Shown here: one piece after another, positions 1 to 5,429 of the stretch | Layout: each line of letters opens with the position of its first letter | How positions within the stretch are numbered: position 1 is the stretch's first letter | Virus record (IMG/VR): IMGVR_UViG_3300009120_000017 | Span: 1-20,303 of that record | Reading direction: 5' to 3' (one strand) | DNA: 20,303 bases | Source of the DNA: a virus | Notes under the pieces: model-generated | What the model was told of the DNA's origin: nothing | The model's database searches: none | The model's input: the letters and a program-made list of their open reading frames with translations, nothing else | Program-made: the position numbers and the translations under genes

Positions 1-56
1 TCGTGGGCCAACCCACGCTTCCACCACAGCAAGAGTCTCTATTTATTCTTTGGATC

Positions 57-79
57 ACCGGTCTTTCCCGGTTGTCATG
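57..79. repeat. Duplicated hairpin, left copy
   Basis: The stem ACCGG/CCGGT closes the loop TCTTTC (57-72) and is followed by TGTCATG (73-79). The block from 58 recurs at 621-642 with one difference, and that difference changes the basal stem pair from A-T to G-C together with its partner, so pairing is kept. Confidence 0.6.
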
Positions 80-123
80 CCATTGCTCCCAGAGTTAGCC
101 CATAAAATAATGGACCCTAATCA

Positions 124-140
124 TTGGGAATCGAACCCAA
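124..140 (-). repeat. tRNA T-arm-like hairpin (copy 3)
   Basis: Read on the minus strand this is a 5-bp stem TTGGG/CCCAA closing the 7-base loop TTCGATT, the exact form of a tRNA T-arm. The seven bases that follow (TGATTAG) find no matching 5' acceptor strand at tRNA distance, and no anticodon arm is seen, so I do not call a tRNA. It is a T-loop module or a tRNA remnant. Confidence 0.6.
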
Positions 141-169
141 CTCCCGTCCTACCAAGCCTCGGCAAGCGA

Positions 170-186
170 GCTAGAATCGAACTAGC
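170..186 (-). repeat. tRNA T-arm-like hairpin (copy 2)
   Basis: Minus-strand stem GCTAG/CTAGC closes the loop TTCGATT. It lies 46 bases from the copy at 124, far too close for two full tRNAs of about 75 bases. The stem sequence differs from the other two copies while the loop is identical, as expected for a conserved structural module rather than a simple DNA repeat. Confidence 0.6.
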
Positions 187-205
187 ACTTCTCTTAAATC
201 ACCGG

Positions 206-222
206 CAGGGAATCGAACCCTG
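206..222 (-). repeat. tRNA T-arm-like hairpin (copy 1)
   Basis: Minus-strand stem CAGGG/CCCTG closes the loop TTCGATT; one further G-C pair on each side can extend it. It is 36 bases from the next copy at 170. A weaker relative with loop bases ATCGATT lies at about 253-259. No cloverleaf can be folded around it by eye. Confidence 0.6.
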
Positions 223-520
223 CACGAACTTGGACACCGAGTATCTAAGAATGGAATCGATTGAGATCCTATGTCTCTACGTCACGCCTTAATCAAGCAG
301 GTATCGATAGTGCTGCCTACTCAATGGTATCACCTGTTATTCCAGGCCACCGATCATCCATTCCCACCTTGTCAATTCAAGGCACGTCCTTTTCCAACTA
401 CCGTTGTTATTCGGGGTCTGCGTTCCCCTTATTCAGTTCAAGCAGTCACGTTTCTTTTGTTCTGCTCGCGTCTACCCTTCCGCCACGGTGATTTGTTTAT
501 TTTGTTTCTTGGATCAAGTA

Positions 521-597
521 ATGGGCAGGACAACCTGGACCACCCAGGAGGGTGAGAAGATAGACGAGAGAAAAGCGTTTAAACCCTGCCTGCCCAT
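521..597 (+). other. Predicted three-way-junction RNA element
   Basis: A 9-bp closing stem (521-529 ATGGGCAGG with 589-597) holds two side hairpins. The first is 534-548, CCTGG-ACCAC-CCAGG. The second has stem AGGGT 549-553 with ACCCT 583-587 and an inner stem TAGACG 561-566 with CGTTTA 576-581. The inner stem needs one G-T wobble when the plus strand is read, which becomes an A-C mismatch on the minus strand. The internal loops are purine-rich. No known class is recognised. Confidence 0.45.
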
Positions 598-619
598 TGT
601 TCTTGAATATGATATGCGG

Positions 620-642
620 GCCGGTCTTTCCCGGCTGTCATG
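620..642. repeat. Duplicated hairpin, right copy
   Basis: The stem GCCGG/CCGGC closes the loop TCTTTC (620-635), followed by TGTCATG. It matches 57-79 except for the compensatory basal pair. The two copies lie near opposite ends of the structured non-coding region, about 560 bases apart, and each is preceded at some distance by a TTGGATCA element (50-57 and 509-516). Confidence 0.6.
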
Positions 643-657
643 TAACTGGTATGAAAA

Positions 658-733
658 TTGGGTGCCTACTCTGGCTTAATAAGGAGTAGTAAACAAACGC
701 TGTCTGACTATATAAAAAATAGCAGGCACCCAA
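658..733 (+). other. 76-base three-way-junction element with 10-bp closing stem
   Basis: Bases 658-667 (TTGGGTGCCT) pair perfectly with 724-733 (AGGCACCCAA). Inside are a hairpin built on ACTC 668-671 with GAGT 684-687 and CTT 675-677 with AAG 681-683, and a second on GCTGT 699-703 with ATAGC 719-723. It ends 14 bases from the stop codon of the leftward gene at 747, so it could cap or process the 3' end of that message or begin the structured RNA. It lacks the downstream T-run of a classical terminator on either strand. Confidence 0.45.
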
Positions 734-746
734 AGTGAAAAGGAGA

Positions 747-1112
747 TTATTCAGCAAACACTGCTTCCGGATCAGCTACAGGTGCAGCAGGGGCCGGAGT
801 CGGTGCATCGTTGAACTCGATGACTTCCTGTGTATCGAAATTGTACATCTTGGCATTGGCGGTACCGAGGCCGGTAGCGATGCAGAACACGTTGTAGCCG
901 GTAGGTACTTCATCAAGCATGAACTTCTTGCCAAGTTTCTTTCCGGCCTTGGACATGATGGTAGACATATAACGTGCAGTCTTGCCTTCGTTCTTTCCCT
1001 GGACAAAGAAGGAATGAGTGACCTCCATATCCTTGAACGGATACTTGGACTGGAAGTTACGGGTGATCACTTTCTTTGCTGGCATGGGAAGGTTGGTTTG
1101 AATGGTAAGCAT
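747..1112 (-). CDS. Small basic phage protein with YPF..MEV..SFFV motif
   Basis: A 121-residue protein beginning MLTIQTNLPMPAKK, with a central motif YPFKDMEVTHSFFV near residues 29-42, a basic stretch of the form SKAGKKLGKKF, then a short predicted beta region and an Ala/Pro-rich acidic tail. Small phage proteins with PAKK followed by a YPF..MEVG.SFFV-type block are common (DUF7303-like, from memory); their function is unknown to me. The start is supported by AGGAG seven bases upstream of ATG. It is transcribed leftward, probably from the sigma70-type promoter at 1289-1317 through a leader of about 170 bases, and the message would continue into the structured region at 1-733. Family assignment is tentative; that it is a real gene is likely. 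Confidence 0.7.
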   Translation of the reverse strand: MLTIQTNLPMPAKKVITRNFQSKYPFKDMEVTHSFFVQGKNEGKTARYMSTIMSKAGKKLGKKFMLDEVPTGYNVFCIATGLGTANAKMYNFDTQEVIEFNDAPTPAPAAPVADPEAVFAE

Positions 1113-1195
1113 TGTGAAACTCCTGTGTTTGGTTGAGGTGCTGCGTGATGCAGTGTTTGTTGATGTTTGGTTTGTTGTTTGGATCAGTTGTTAAA

Positions 1196-1224
1196 CCCCC
1201 CTTCTCCACCCGAAGTAAGGGGGG
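1196..1224 (-). terminator. GC-rich hairpin in leader, terminator or attenuator candidate
   Basis: A perfect 8-bp stem, CCCCCCTT (1196-1203) with AAGGGGGG (1217-1224), and a 13-base loop. On the minus strand it is followed by only TTT. It lies between the start predicted for the promoter at 1289-1317 and the ATG at 1112, so it may be a leader structure rather than the end of the upstream message. GTTAAAC-type sequences flank it on both sides (1190-1196, 1233-1239). Confidence 0.45.
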
Positions 1225-1288
1225 AAACCCATGTTAAACCGATCATTGTCTTCCAGGGTTTTTGTTTAACTGTGTTTCATTGATGCCG

Positions 1289-1317
1289 ATAATAATGGGC
1301 TGTGTAGTTAAAGTCAA
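1289..1317 (-). promoter_or_regulatory. Sigma70-type promoter, leftward
   Basis: On the minus strand TTGACT (plus 1312-1317) is separated by exactly 17 bases from TATTAT (plus 1289-1294); each hexamer matches the sigma70 consensus at five of six positions. Transcription would begin near 1282 and run left through the hairpin at 1196-1224 into the gene at 747-1112 and probably the structured region beyond. This is the clearest host-type promoter in the window. Confidence 0.6.
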
Positions 1318-1352
1318 GCACATTAATTATACTTTTTTTCAGATTAACAAAA

Positions 1353-1646
1353 TTAATTGGTAGAGATTTGTAATTGCTGTGACATCTCAGTGATAAAAGC
1401 GGAAATGGTATCTTCCTGAGCGTCATTCCCTAAAGCCGCATAAGCGTGTTCAGTGCAGATATCTTGTTCTGCTTCCCCTCTACCCTGTTCAGCGTAAGCC
1501 TCGAACAAGGTATCAAATTCCTCATCCCAGTCTTCATCAACGTAGTTCAACTTCTGGTCTTCAATCTCAGCCAAGATAGTAGCTTCACCTACTTCTTCTA
1601 TCCGTTTAGCCACAAGCTGTTTGATCGATAGGGTTGTTGTTTCCAT
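1353..1646 (-). CDS. Small acidic hypothetical protein
   Basis: I do not recognise this protein. From the ATG at 1646 it has 97 residues, beginning METTTLSIKQL, and is strongly acidic in the middle (YVDEDWDEEFDTLFEAY), with mostly helical character. An upstream TTG at 1703 would lengthen it by 19 residues, but no ribosome site supports that start, whereas AGGAG lies about 12 bases before the ATG at 1646. It overlaps the end of the upstream leftward gene by about 40 bases in another frame, which fits translational coupling. A long AT-rich stretch with the next promoter follows its stop. It probably belongs to a small accessory operon with the gene at 1606-1884. Confidence 0.5.
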   Translation of the reverse strand: METTTLSIKQLVAKRIEEVGEATILAEIEDQKLNYVDEDWDEEFDTLFEAYAEQGRGEAEQDICTEHAYAALGNDAQEDTISAFITEMSQQLQISTN

Positions 1647-1884
1647 GAATGGAACTGTCTCCTGTGTCAGCGGTGTTTGATTTTTCAAGAGCTGCTTCCG
1701 CAACTTCTGTGTGCATACGGCGCAGCTTGATCACAATGAAAGCACTCGCTTCATCACGGGTATCCTGATCCGCCATCTCAGGAAGATCCGCTAGTTTATC
1801 GATGTGCGAATACAACTCATTGTAGTTTTGAACAATATCGGCGCAACATTTCCCCAACCCATTCTTCCATTCGGCGTAATTCAT
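1606..1884 (-). CDS. Small hypothetical protein, possibly truncated MazG-like
   Basis: A 92-residue protein starting MNYAEWKNGLGK, with GGAG five bases before ATG. Residues around 52-65 (IKLRRMHTEVAEAA) recall the helix with paired glutamates of MazG-type nucleotide pyrophosphohydrolases (pattern E..EA), preceded by a predicted helical N-terminus. The usual second acidic motif (an E..D-type helix) is absent; instead the protein ends in a low-complexity tail rich in Ser, Asn and Gly inside the coding region of the next gene. It could be a MazG-like gene that lost its 3' half, or an unrelated small protein; one motif is weak evidence. Confidence 0.5.
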   Translation of the reverse strand: MNYAEWKNGLGKCCADIVQNYNELYSHIDKLADLPEMADQDTRDEASAFIVIKLRRMHTEVAEAALEKSNTADTGDSSIHGNNNPIDQTACG

Positions 1885-1941
1885 GGTTTCTCCAAATAAT
1901 AGTTTAATTTTGCATTAACAAATACGATATTAAGCTGTAAA

Positions 1942-1958
1942 GTTAATGTCTGATTAAC
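1942..1958. promoter_or_regulatory. Inverted repeat, operator candidate
   Basis: GTTAAT and ATTAAC form a perfect 6-bp inverted repeat around a 5-base spacer. It lies in the divergent region between the leftward operon and the terminase genes, next to the larger repeat at 1962-1984, and shares the half-site GTTAATG with it. A repressor site is plausible but inferred. Confidence 0.35.
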
Positions 1959-1961
1959 CGG

Positions 1962-1984
1962 TGAACATTAAAAGTTAATGTTCA
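1962..1984. promoter_or_regulatory. 10-bp inverted repeat, operator or hairpin
   Basis: TGAACATTAA (1962-1971) and TTAATGTTCA (1975-1984) are perfectly complementary around AAG. On the plus strand a T-run follows, so it could also stop rightward transcription coming from the left. Its place in a divergent intergenic region, beside a related smaller repeat, favours a protein-binding site. On the minus strand a weak promoter (TTGATT, 18 bases, TATAGT) would start just upstream, placing this repeat at the transcript start. Confidence 0.4.
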
Positions 1985-2050
1985 TTTTTCAAGATTGGGT
2001 TACTATATACGCCCGATAGGTTAAAAATCAATTACTATTTATGTACGTGT

Positions 2051-2079
2051 TCACCTCCTATAATTTAACTATATGATAA
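2051..2079 (+). promoter_or_regulatory. Divergent-region motif, candidate promoter of terminase operon
   Basis: TCACCTCCT (2051-2059) is followed by TATAAT (2059-2064) and TATGATAA (2072-2079). The next gene starts at 2084 with no ribosome site, so a start from TATGAT would give a leaderless message. CCTCCTAT and TATGATAA recur together before the portal gene at 10426-10447. There is no good -35 box, so a phage-specific promoter or activator is possible. Confidence 0.35.
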
Positions 2080-2083
2080 TACT

Positions 2084-2833
2084 ATGTTAACTCTCGATCA
2101 ATTCAGACAGGCATTGCCTGAGCAAATGGCTCCATCTGCATCACAAGAATTAGTAGACATTATTAATTCCGCGTTAAAAGATCAGGAAGCTATGGAAATT
2201 TTTAAGGAAAACTTATTGAGTTATACCCATGTGCTGCAACAAGGGAAGTTCACATTAACTAACTACATAAATGCAGTTAAATATGTAGGCTTTAAAGTTA
2301 TGGGCTTGACCAACAAAGAAGCGTACATGAGAACTTTTCCTGATAAGTATCCTCAGTTTATCGCTAATGGTGTATCTGAAAAAGATATAGCTAGTTATGT
2401 CACCGCATATAACAAGAGTAAGTTAGTCAACCTAATTTATGCTCAGACGCAGATACCTACTCATATACTCAATGCACCCTTATTTCAGAAAGCAATCAAT
2501 GTGCAAGCTGATCTTATGATGAATGCTAAATCTGAAATGGTAAAATTCAATGCTGCAAATAGTCTTCTAACTCACCTGAAGCCGCCGGAGGCGGCAAAGA
2601 TAGAACTAGATATCTCTGTCAGTCGTAGCAATATCATCGATGATTATGAGAAGGTTATGCGTCAAATGGTGGAGAAGCAGAAGGAACTTATTGCAGCAGG
2701 AGGTGACGTTAAGCAGATTGCCAATGCCAGTATCAAGCCCTTTGCTGAAGAGATCATTGATATCACCCCTGAGCCTGTGGCTACGGCTACAATGGCTACA
2801 GCGGCTACAAAAGAAAAATCGATATTCGCATGA
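2084..2833 (+). CDS. Putative terminase small subunit
   Basis: A 249-residue, largely helical protein starting MLTLDQFRQALPEQM. It directly precedes the large terminase with a 4-base ATGA overlap at 2830-2833, the usual place and coupling of the small subunit, which recognises phage DNA and regulates the packaging motor. A region like a small helical DNA-binding fold is plausible around residues 60-120 (YINAVKYVGFKVMGLTNKEAYMRTF), and the C-terminus is rich in Ala and Thr. I cannot name a family from the sequence alone; the role is inferred mainly from position. The ATG at 2084 has no Shine-Dalgarno sequence, unlike most genes here. Confidence 0.6.
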   Translation: MLTLDQFRQALPEQMAPSASQELVDIINSALKDQEAMEIFKENLLSYTHVLQQGKFTLTNYINAVKYVGFKVMGLTNKEAYMRTFPDKYPQFIANGVSEKDIASYVTAYNKSKLVNLIYAQTQIPTHILNAPLFQKAINVQADLMMNAKSEMVKFNAANSLLTHLKPPEAAKIELDISVSRSNIIDDYEKVMRQMVEKQKELIAAGGDVKQIANASIKPFAEEIIDITPEPVATATMATAATKEKSIFA

Positions 2834-2955
2834 GCACTCGTTATATCAAAAAGCCGGTAGAAGACTGGCTTAATACATGCGACTACCAGTTCATGGGGTA
2901 CATGCCTACAGACATGGCCCTGATGTTTGGACTGATTCCATCGAGAATGGTGTGA
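2830..2955 (+). pseudogene. N-terminal fragment of the large terminase
   Basis: Starting at the ATG that overlaps the previous stop, this frame encodes 41 residues: MSTRYIKKPVEDWLN, then CDYQFMGYMPTDMALMF, then an unrelated GLIPSRMV and a stop. The first 33 or so look like the true N-terminus of the large terminase, which in its relatives precedes the ATPase core. The rest of the terminase continues in a different frame from about 2930 (at TDSIENG). The sequence between these two blocks, which should contain the Walker A loop, is not present. Confidence 0.6.
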
Positions 2956-4277
2956 AGAACCTTCGTCGGAATGTTGAGTTCCGTTACAACGAAAGTGAGT
3001 TTCTGCAGCGCCTCATACCGAACCAAAAGCTATCTGTTGGTGAGAATGGTGCCGGATATGTATCAACCGATCAGTTTGAAGAACAGACCGCTGGTGGCAG
3101 GAAATTCACTGATATCCGCCTGGAGTTCAAGAACAACCGGGGCCATACCTTTATCGTCAAAGGCTACGGTGCGAAGACTGGTGTGCGTGGTGCCAAGGAA
3201 CTTGGTCAGAGGCCCAAATTGGCCATCCTCGACGATCTGATAAGTGACCAGGATGCTGAGTCTGAAACCGTCATCAATACCATTGAGAACACCGTCTACA
3301 AGGCTGTCTCGAAAGCACTCCATCCTACTGTCCAGAAGATCATCTGGTTGGGTACTCCATTCAATGCCCGAGATCCGCTCTATAAGGCTGTGGAGTCCGG
3401 TGCATGGCAAGTGAGTGTCTACCCTATCTGCGAGAAGTTCCCGGTCCCTAGAGAGCAATTCCGGGGATCCTGGGAAGATCGCTTTCCCTATGAATACGTC
3501 AAGGAAGAATACGATGAGGCCCAAGCCCTCGGTAAACCAGAGAACTTTGATCAGGAGCTTATGCTACGAATTATGTCTGAGGAAGATCGTATAATACAAG
3601 ACAGTGAAATCCAATGGTACAAGCGAGCCAATGTACTGAACTTCAAGAGTAGATTCAATTTTTACATTACTACAGACTTTGCTACATCAGGTGATGAAGG
3701 TAATGACTACTCCGTTATCATAGTATGGGCGCTTAACAACATAGGTAATTGGTTACTGGTTGACGGTATCTGTCGTAAGCAGCTGATGAATACCAATATT
3801 GATGATCTTTTTCGTTTGGCTCAAAAGTACAATCCGCAATCAGTAGGTATTGAGGTCAGTGGGCAACAAGGTGGATTTATTCCTTGGATCCAAGACCAAA
3901 TGATGAATCGTAATATCTACTTCAACATCGCCTCAGAGAACAACTCAAATAAACTCGGTATCAAACCCAACACCAACAAAATGCAACGATTTAATGTTGT
4001 TCTTCCTTGGTTCAAGTCGAAGCAGATGTTTTTCCCGTATGAGTTAAAAGAAACACCTCTCATGCTGGAAGTTGTTAATGAATTGACCCTGGCTTGTAAG
4101 AAAGGCTTCAAGAGCAAGAACGATGACTGTGTGGATGCCATTTCTCAGCTTGGTTCAATGCAGGTATGGCGACCAAGTGAAGAGGTTACAATGCATCAAG
4201 ATGATTCGGGTGTCTGGCAATTTGAAGAGGATGCGGAAGATATTCTTTCGGTCTTGGATCATTCCTATATTGTTTAA
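2877..4277 (+). CDS. Terminase large subunit, Walker A region missing
   Basis: The motor and nuclease that packages DNA through the portal. In this 466-residue frame the first 18 residues are an out-of-frame reading of the true N-terminus; authentic sequence begins near TDSIENG. Walker B is clear (LAILDDL, residues 115-121), followed by the coupling motif IIWLGTPFN (155-163). The RNase H-like nuclease shows Asp267 in TTDFAT, Glu326 in VGIEVSG, and Asp416, Asp417 and Asp420 in KNDDCVD. No G..GKT/S loop exists in this frame or in the N-terminal fragment at 2830-2955, so part of the ATPase domain appears deleted with a frame change. As written, the ATPase would be inactive. Base composition becomes visibly more AT-rich after about 3570, within the gene. 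Confidence 0.85.
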   Translation: MRLPVHGVHAYRHGPDVWTDSIENGVKNLRRNVEFRYNESEFLQRLIPNQKLSVGENGAGYVSTDQFEEQTAGGRKFTDIRLEFKNNRGHTFIVKGYGAKTGVRGAKELGQRPKLAILDDLISDQDAESETVINTIENTVYKAVSKALHPTVQKIIWLGTPFNARDPLYKAVESGAWQVSVYPICEKFPVPREQFRGSWEDRFPYEYVKEEYDEAQALGKPENFDQELMLRIMSEEDRIIQDSEIQWYKRANVLNFKSRFNFYITTDFATSGDEGNDYSVIIVWALNNIGNWLLVDGICRKQLMNTNIDDLFRLAQKYNPQSVGIEVSGQQGGFIPWIQDQMMNRNIYFNIASENNSNKLGIKPNTNKMQRFNVVLPWFKSKQMFFPYELKETPLMLEVVNELTLACKKGFKSKNDDCVDAISQLGSMQVWRPSEEVTMHQDDSGVWQFEEDAEDILSVLDHSYIV

Positions 4278-4330
4278 TTCGATTATTTTTATTAATCTTG
4301 ATGAAATTAATTTTAAAGAGGTGATCCACC

Positions 4331-5044
4331 ATGATAACGCTTCAGGATATTTTTGATAATTTGACCTATGGAGATTTAAGTCATGTATCCATAGGGGGTA
4401 GTGTTGTTGGGTTTGTCGCTGATAAGGATTACCCTAAGTTAGTGTACTGTATCAATAGTGCTTTAACTGCATTACATAAACGCTTTCTTTTACGTACTGG
4501 TGAGTTAAACCTACAGCAGCATACCGATATAAGTCAGTATTACCTCCGTACTGGTTATGCACTTAGCAATACTGAAAGTGCATTAACACCTAAATATATC
4601 ATCGATTCAGTAGATAATCCCTTTACAGGGAATCTTTTTAAAATCGAACGGATCATATCCCCTAGTAGTGGAGTCATAACCTTAAATGACTCTGCTCAGT
4701 CTGCACCGGTATATACCCCAAATTTTGATACCATATTCTTCTCAGAAGTAACCGGTGAGTTGTTAAAGGTAGAGTTCAGAGCAGATCATCCTAAAATTGT
4801 TGTAACAGATGATTTTAATCCTGCGACAGTTGAGCTTCATATTTCACCGGGTATTCTCGATGCATTGTCACTTAATGTAGCAGCTAGAATTTATAGCCCT
4901 CTTGTAACAGGTGAAGCTCAAAATAGTGCAGCAAGTGCATTTATGTATCAATATGAAATGGAATGTAAACGTCTTGAAGACGAAGGTATTCCTATGATTG
5001 ATGATACATTTGATAATAGATTTGACGCGAAAGGTTTCGTATAA
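4331..5044 (+). CDS. Putative head-tail connector or virion structural protein
   Basis: A 237-residue protein beginning MITLQDIFDNLTYGDL, with an early helix containing INSALTALHKRFLLRTGEL (about residues 42-60), a beta-rich middle and a C-terminal helix ending with DDTFDNRFDAKGFV. The early segment is of the type seen in phage neck/adaptor proteins, in which small helical subunits bind the portal, but I cannot name a family with certainty. AGAGGTGAT lies six bases upstream of ATG. It sits between the terminase and the tail tip gene, in an operon spaced by 10 to 50 bases, which supports a neck or tail-completion role. Confidence 0.5.
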   Translation: MITLQDIFDNLTYGDLSHVSIGGSVVGFVADKDYPKLVYCINSALTALHKRFLLRTGELNLQQHTDISQYYLRTGYALSNTESALTPKYIIDSVDNPFTGNLFKIERIISPSSGVITLNDSAQSAPVYTPNFDTIFFSEVTGELLKVEFRADHPKIVVTDDFNPATVELHISPGILDALSLNVAARIYSPLVTGEAQNSAASAFMYQYEMECKRLEDEGIPMIDDTFDNRFDAKGFV

Positions 5045-5054
5045 GGAGATACCC

Positions 5055-5429
5055 ATGGTACCAGGTGTATATAATATTACCATCCAAAGAGGTGGCACAT
5101 TCCATATCGAACTAACAGGTACGGATAATGTAGGAGCACTCATACCGTTCGGTAGTCTGTATGACTCGGCTCTGATGTACATACAGCGAGCATGGTTGAA
5201 TGCTGCTGATGCTATGCCTGAAGAACCGTTGTTTACCTTATCTACGGCTGACGGATCTATCACCATGGAAGATACGGTTATTACTTTGCATCTGGCTGCT
5301 TCAGTGACCCGAACACTACCTTTTGTAAGTGGTGTCTACAGCCTCAAGCTCATCGCTGATGGAACTGAAACTATCGAGGATGTACTGGTAAAAGGCACTG
5401 TAACCGTTGAAAATGGGCCTACGCCATGA
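5055..5429 (+). CDS. Small beta-rich virion protein
   Basis: A 124-residue protein starting MVPGVYNITIQRGGTF. The ATG at 5055 is chosen because AAGGAGAT precedes it; the frame is open to an earlier ATG at 4998 lying inside the previous gene without a ribosome site. The pattern of an opening strand (NITIQRGGTFHIEL), a loop, and paired strands ending in DVLVKGTVTVE is typical of small immunoglobulin-like or beta-sandwich proteins encoded just before phage tail fibre genes. The stop overlaps the next start as ATGA. Its function is inferred to be tail-tip accessory; no catalytic feature is seen. Confidence 0.5.
   Translation: MVPGVYNITIQRGGTFHIELTGTDNVGALIPFGSLYDSALMYIQRAWLNAADAMPEEPLFTLSTADGSITMEDTVITLHLAASVTRTLPFVSGVYSLKLIADGTETIEDVLVKGTVTVENGPTP

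Larger units (their letters stand above)
1..733 (-). ncRNA. Structured non-coding region, candidate large phage RNA
   Basis: No open frame here has a ribosome site or recognisable protein features, yet the stretch is full of perfect hairpins: 2-17, 57-72, 124-140, 170-186, 206-222, 367-382, 413-428, 441-466, 521-597 and 620-635, closed at the right by a 10-bp stem (658-667 with 724-733). Three hairpins look like tRNA T-arms read on the minus strand, but none sits in a complete cloverleaf. Genes at 747-1884 run leftward into this region from a sigma70-type promoter at 1289-1317, which favours minus-strand transcription. Against that, G-T wobbles in both three-way junctions pair better if the plus strand is transcribed. 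Large ornate phage RNAs such as GOLLD and ROOL are known to lie beside tRNA genes, so a member or relative of such a class is an inference. The left end may lie outside the window. Confidence 0.4.

Noticed and set aside
124-222. Complete tRNA genes
   Set aside because: Only the T-arm can be formed; the matching acceptor strand, D-arm and anticodon arm are not found, and spacing is too short.
50-679. Several overlapping rightward ORFs of 76-94 codons
   Set aside because: They lack ribosome sites, overlap each other in different frames, show no protein-like composition, and lie across perfect RNA hairpins.
735-1136. Rightward ORF of 133 codons opposite the leftward small gene
   Set aside because: The leftward frame has a good ribosome site and a phage-like motif; this one is cysteine- and histidine-rich, as shadow frames often are.
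1647-1703. TTG start at 1703 for the gene at 1353
   Set aside because: No ribosome site, and it would deepen the overlap with the upstream gene; ATG at 1646 is better supported.
2830-2960. A simple programmed frameshift explaining the terminase
   Set aside because: Joining the two frames would restore continuity but not the Walker A loop, which is absent from the DNA between them.
3063-3524. Leftward ORF of 153 codons within the terminase gene
   Set aside because: Antisense to conserved Walker B and coupling motifs; no start signal.
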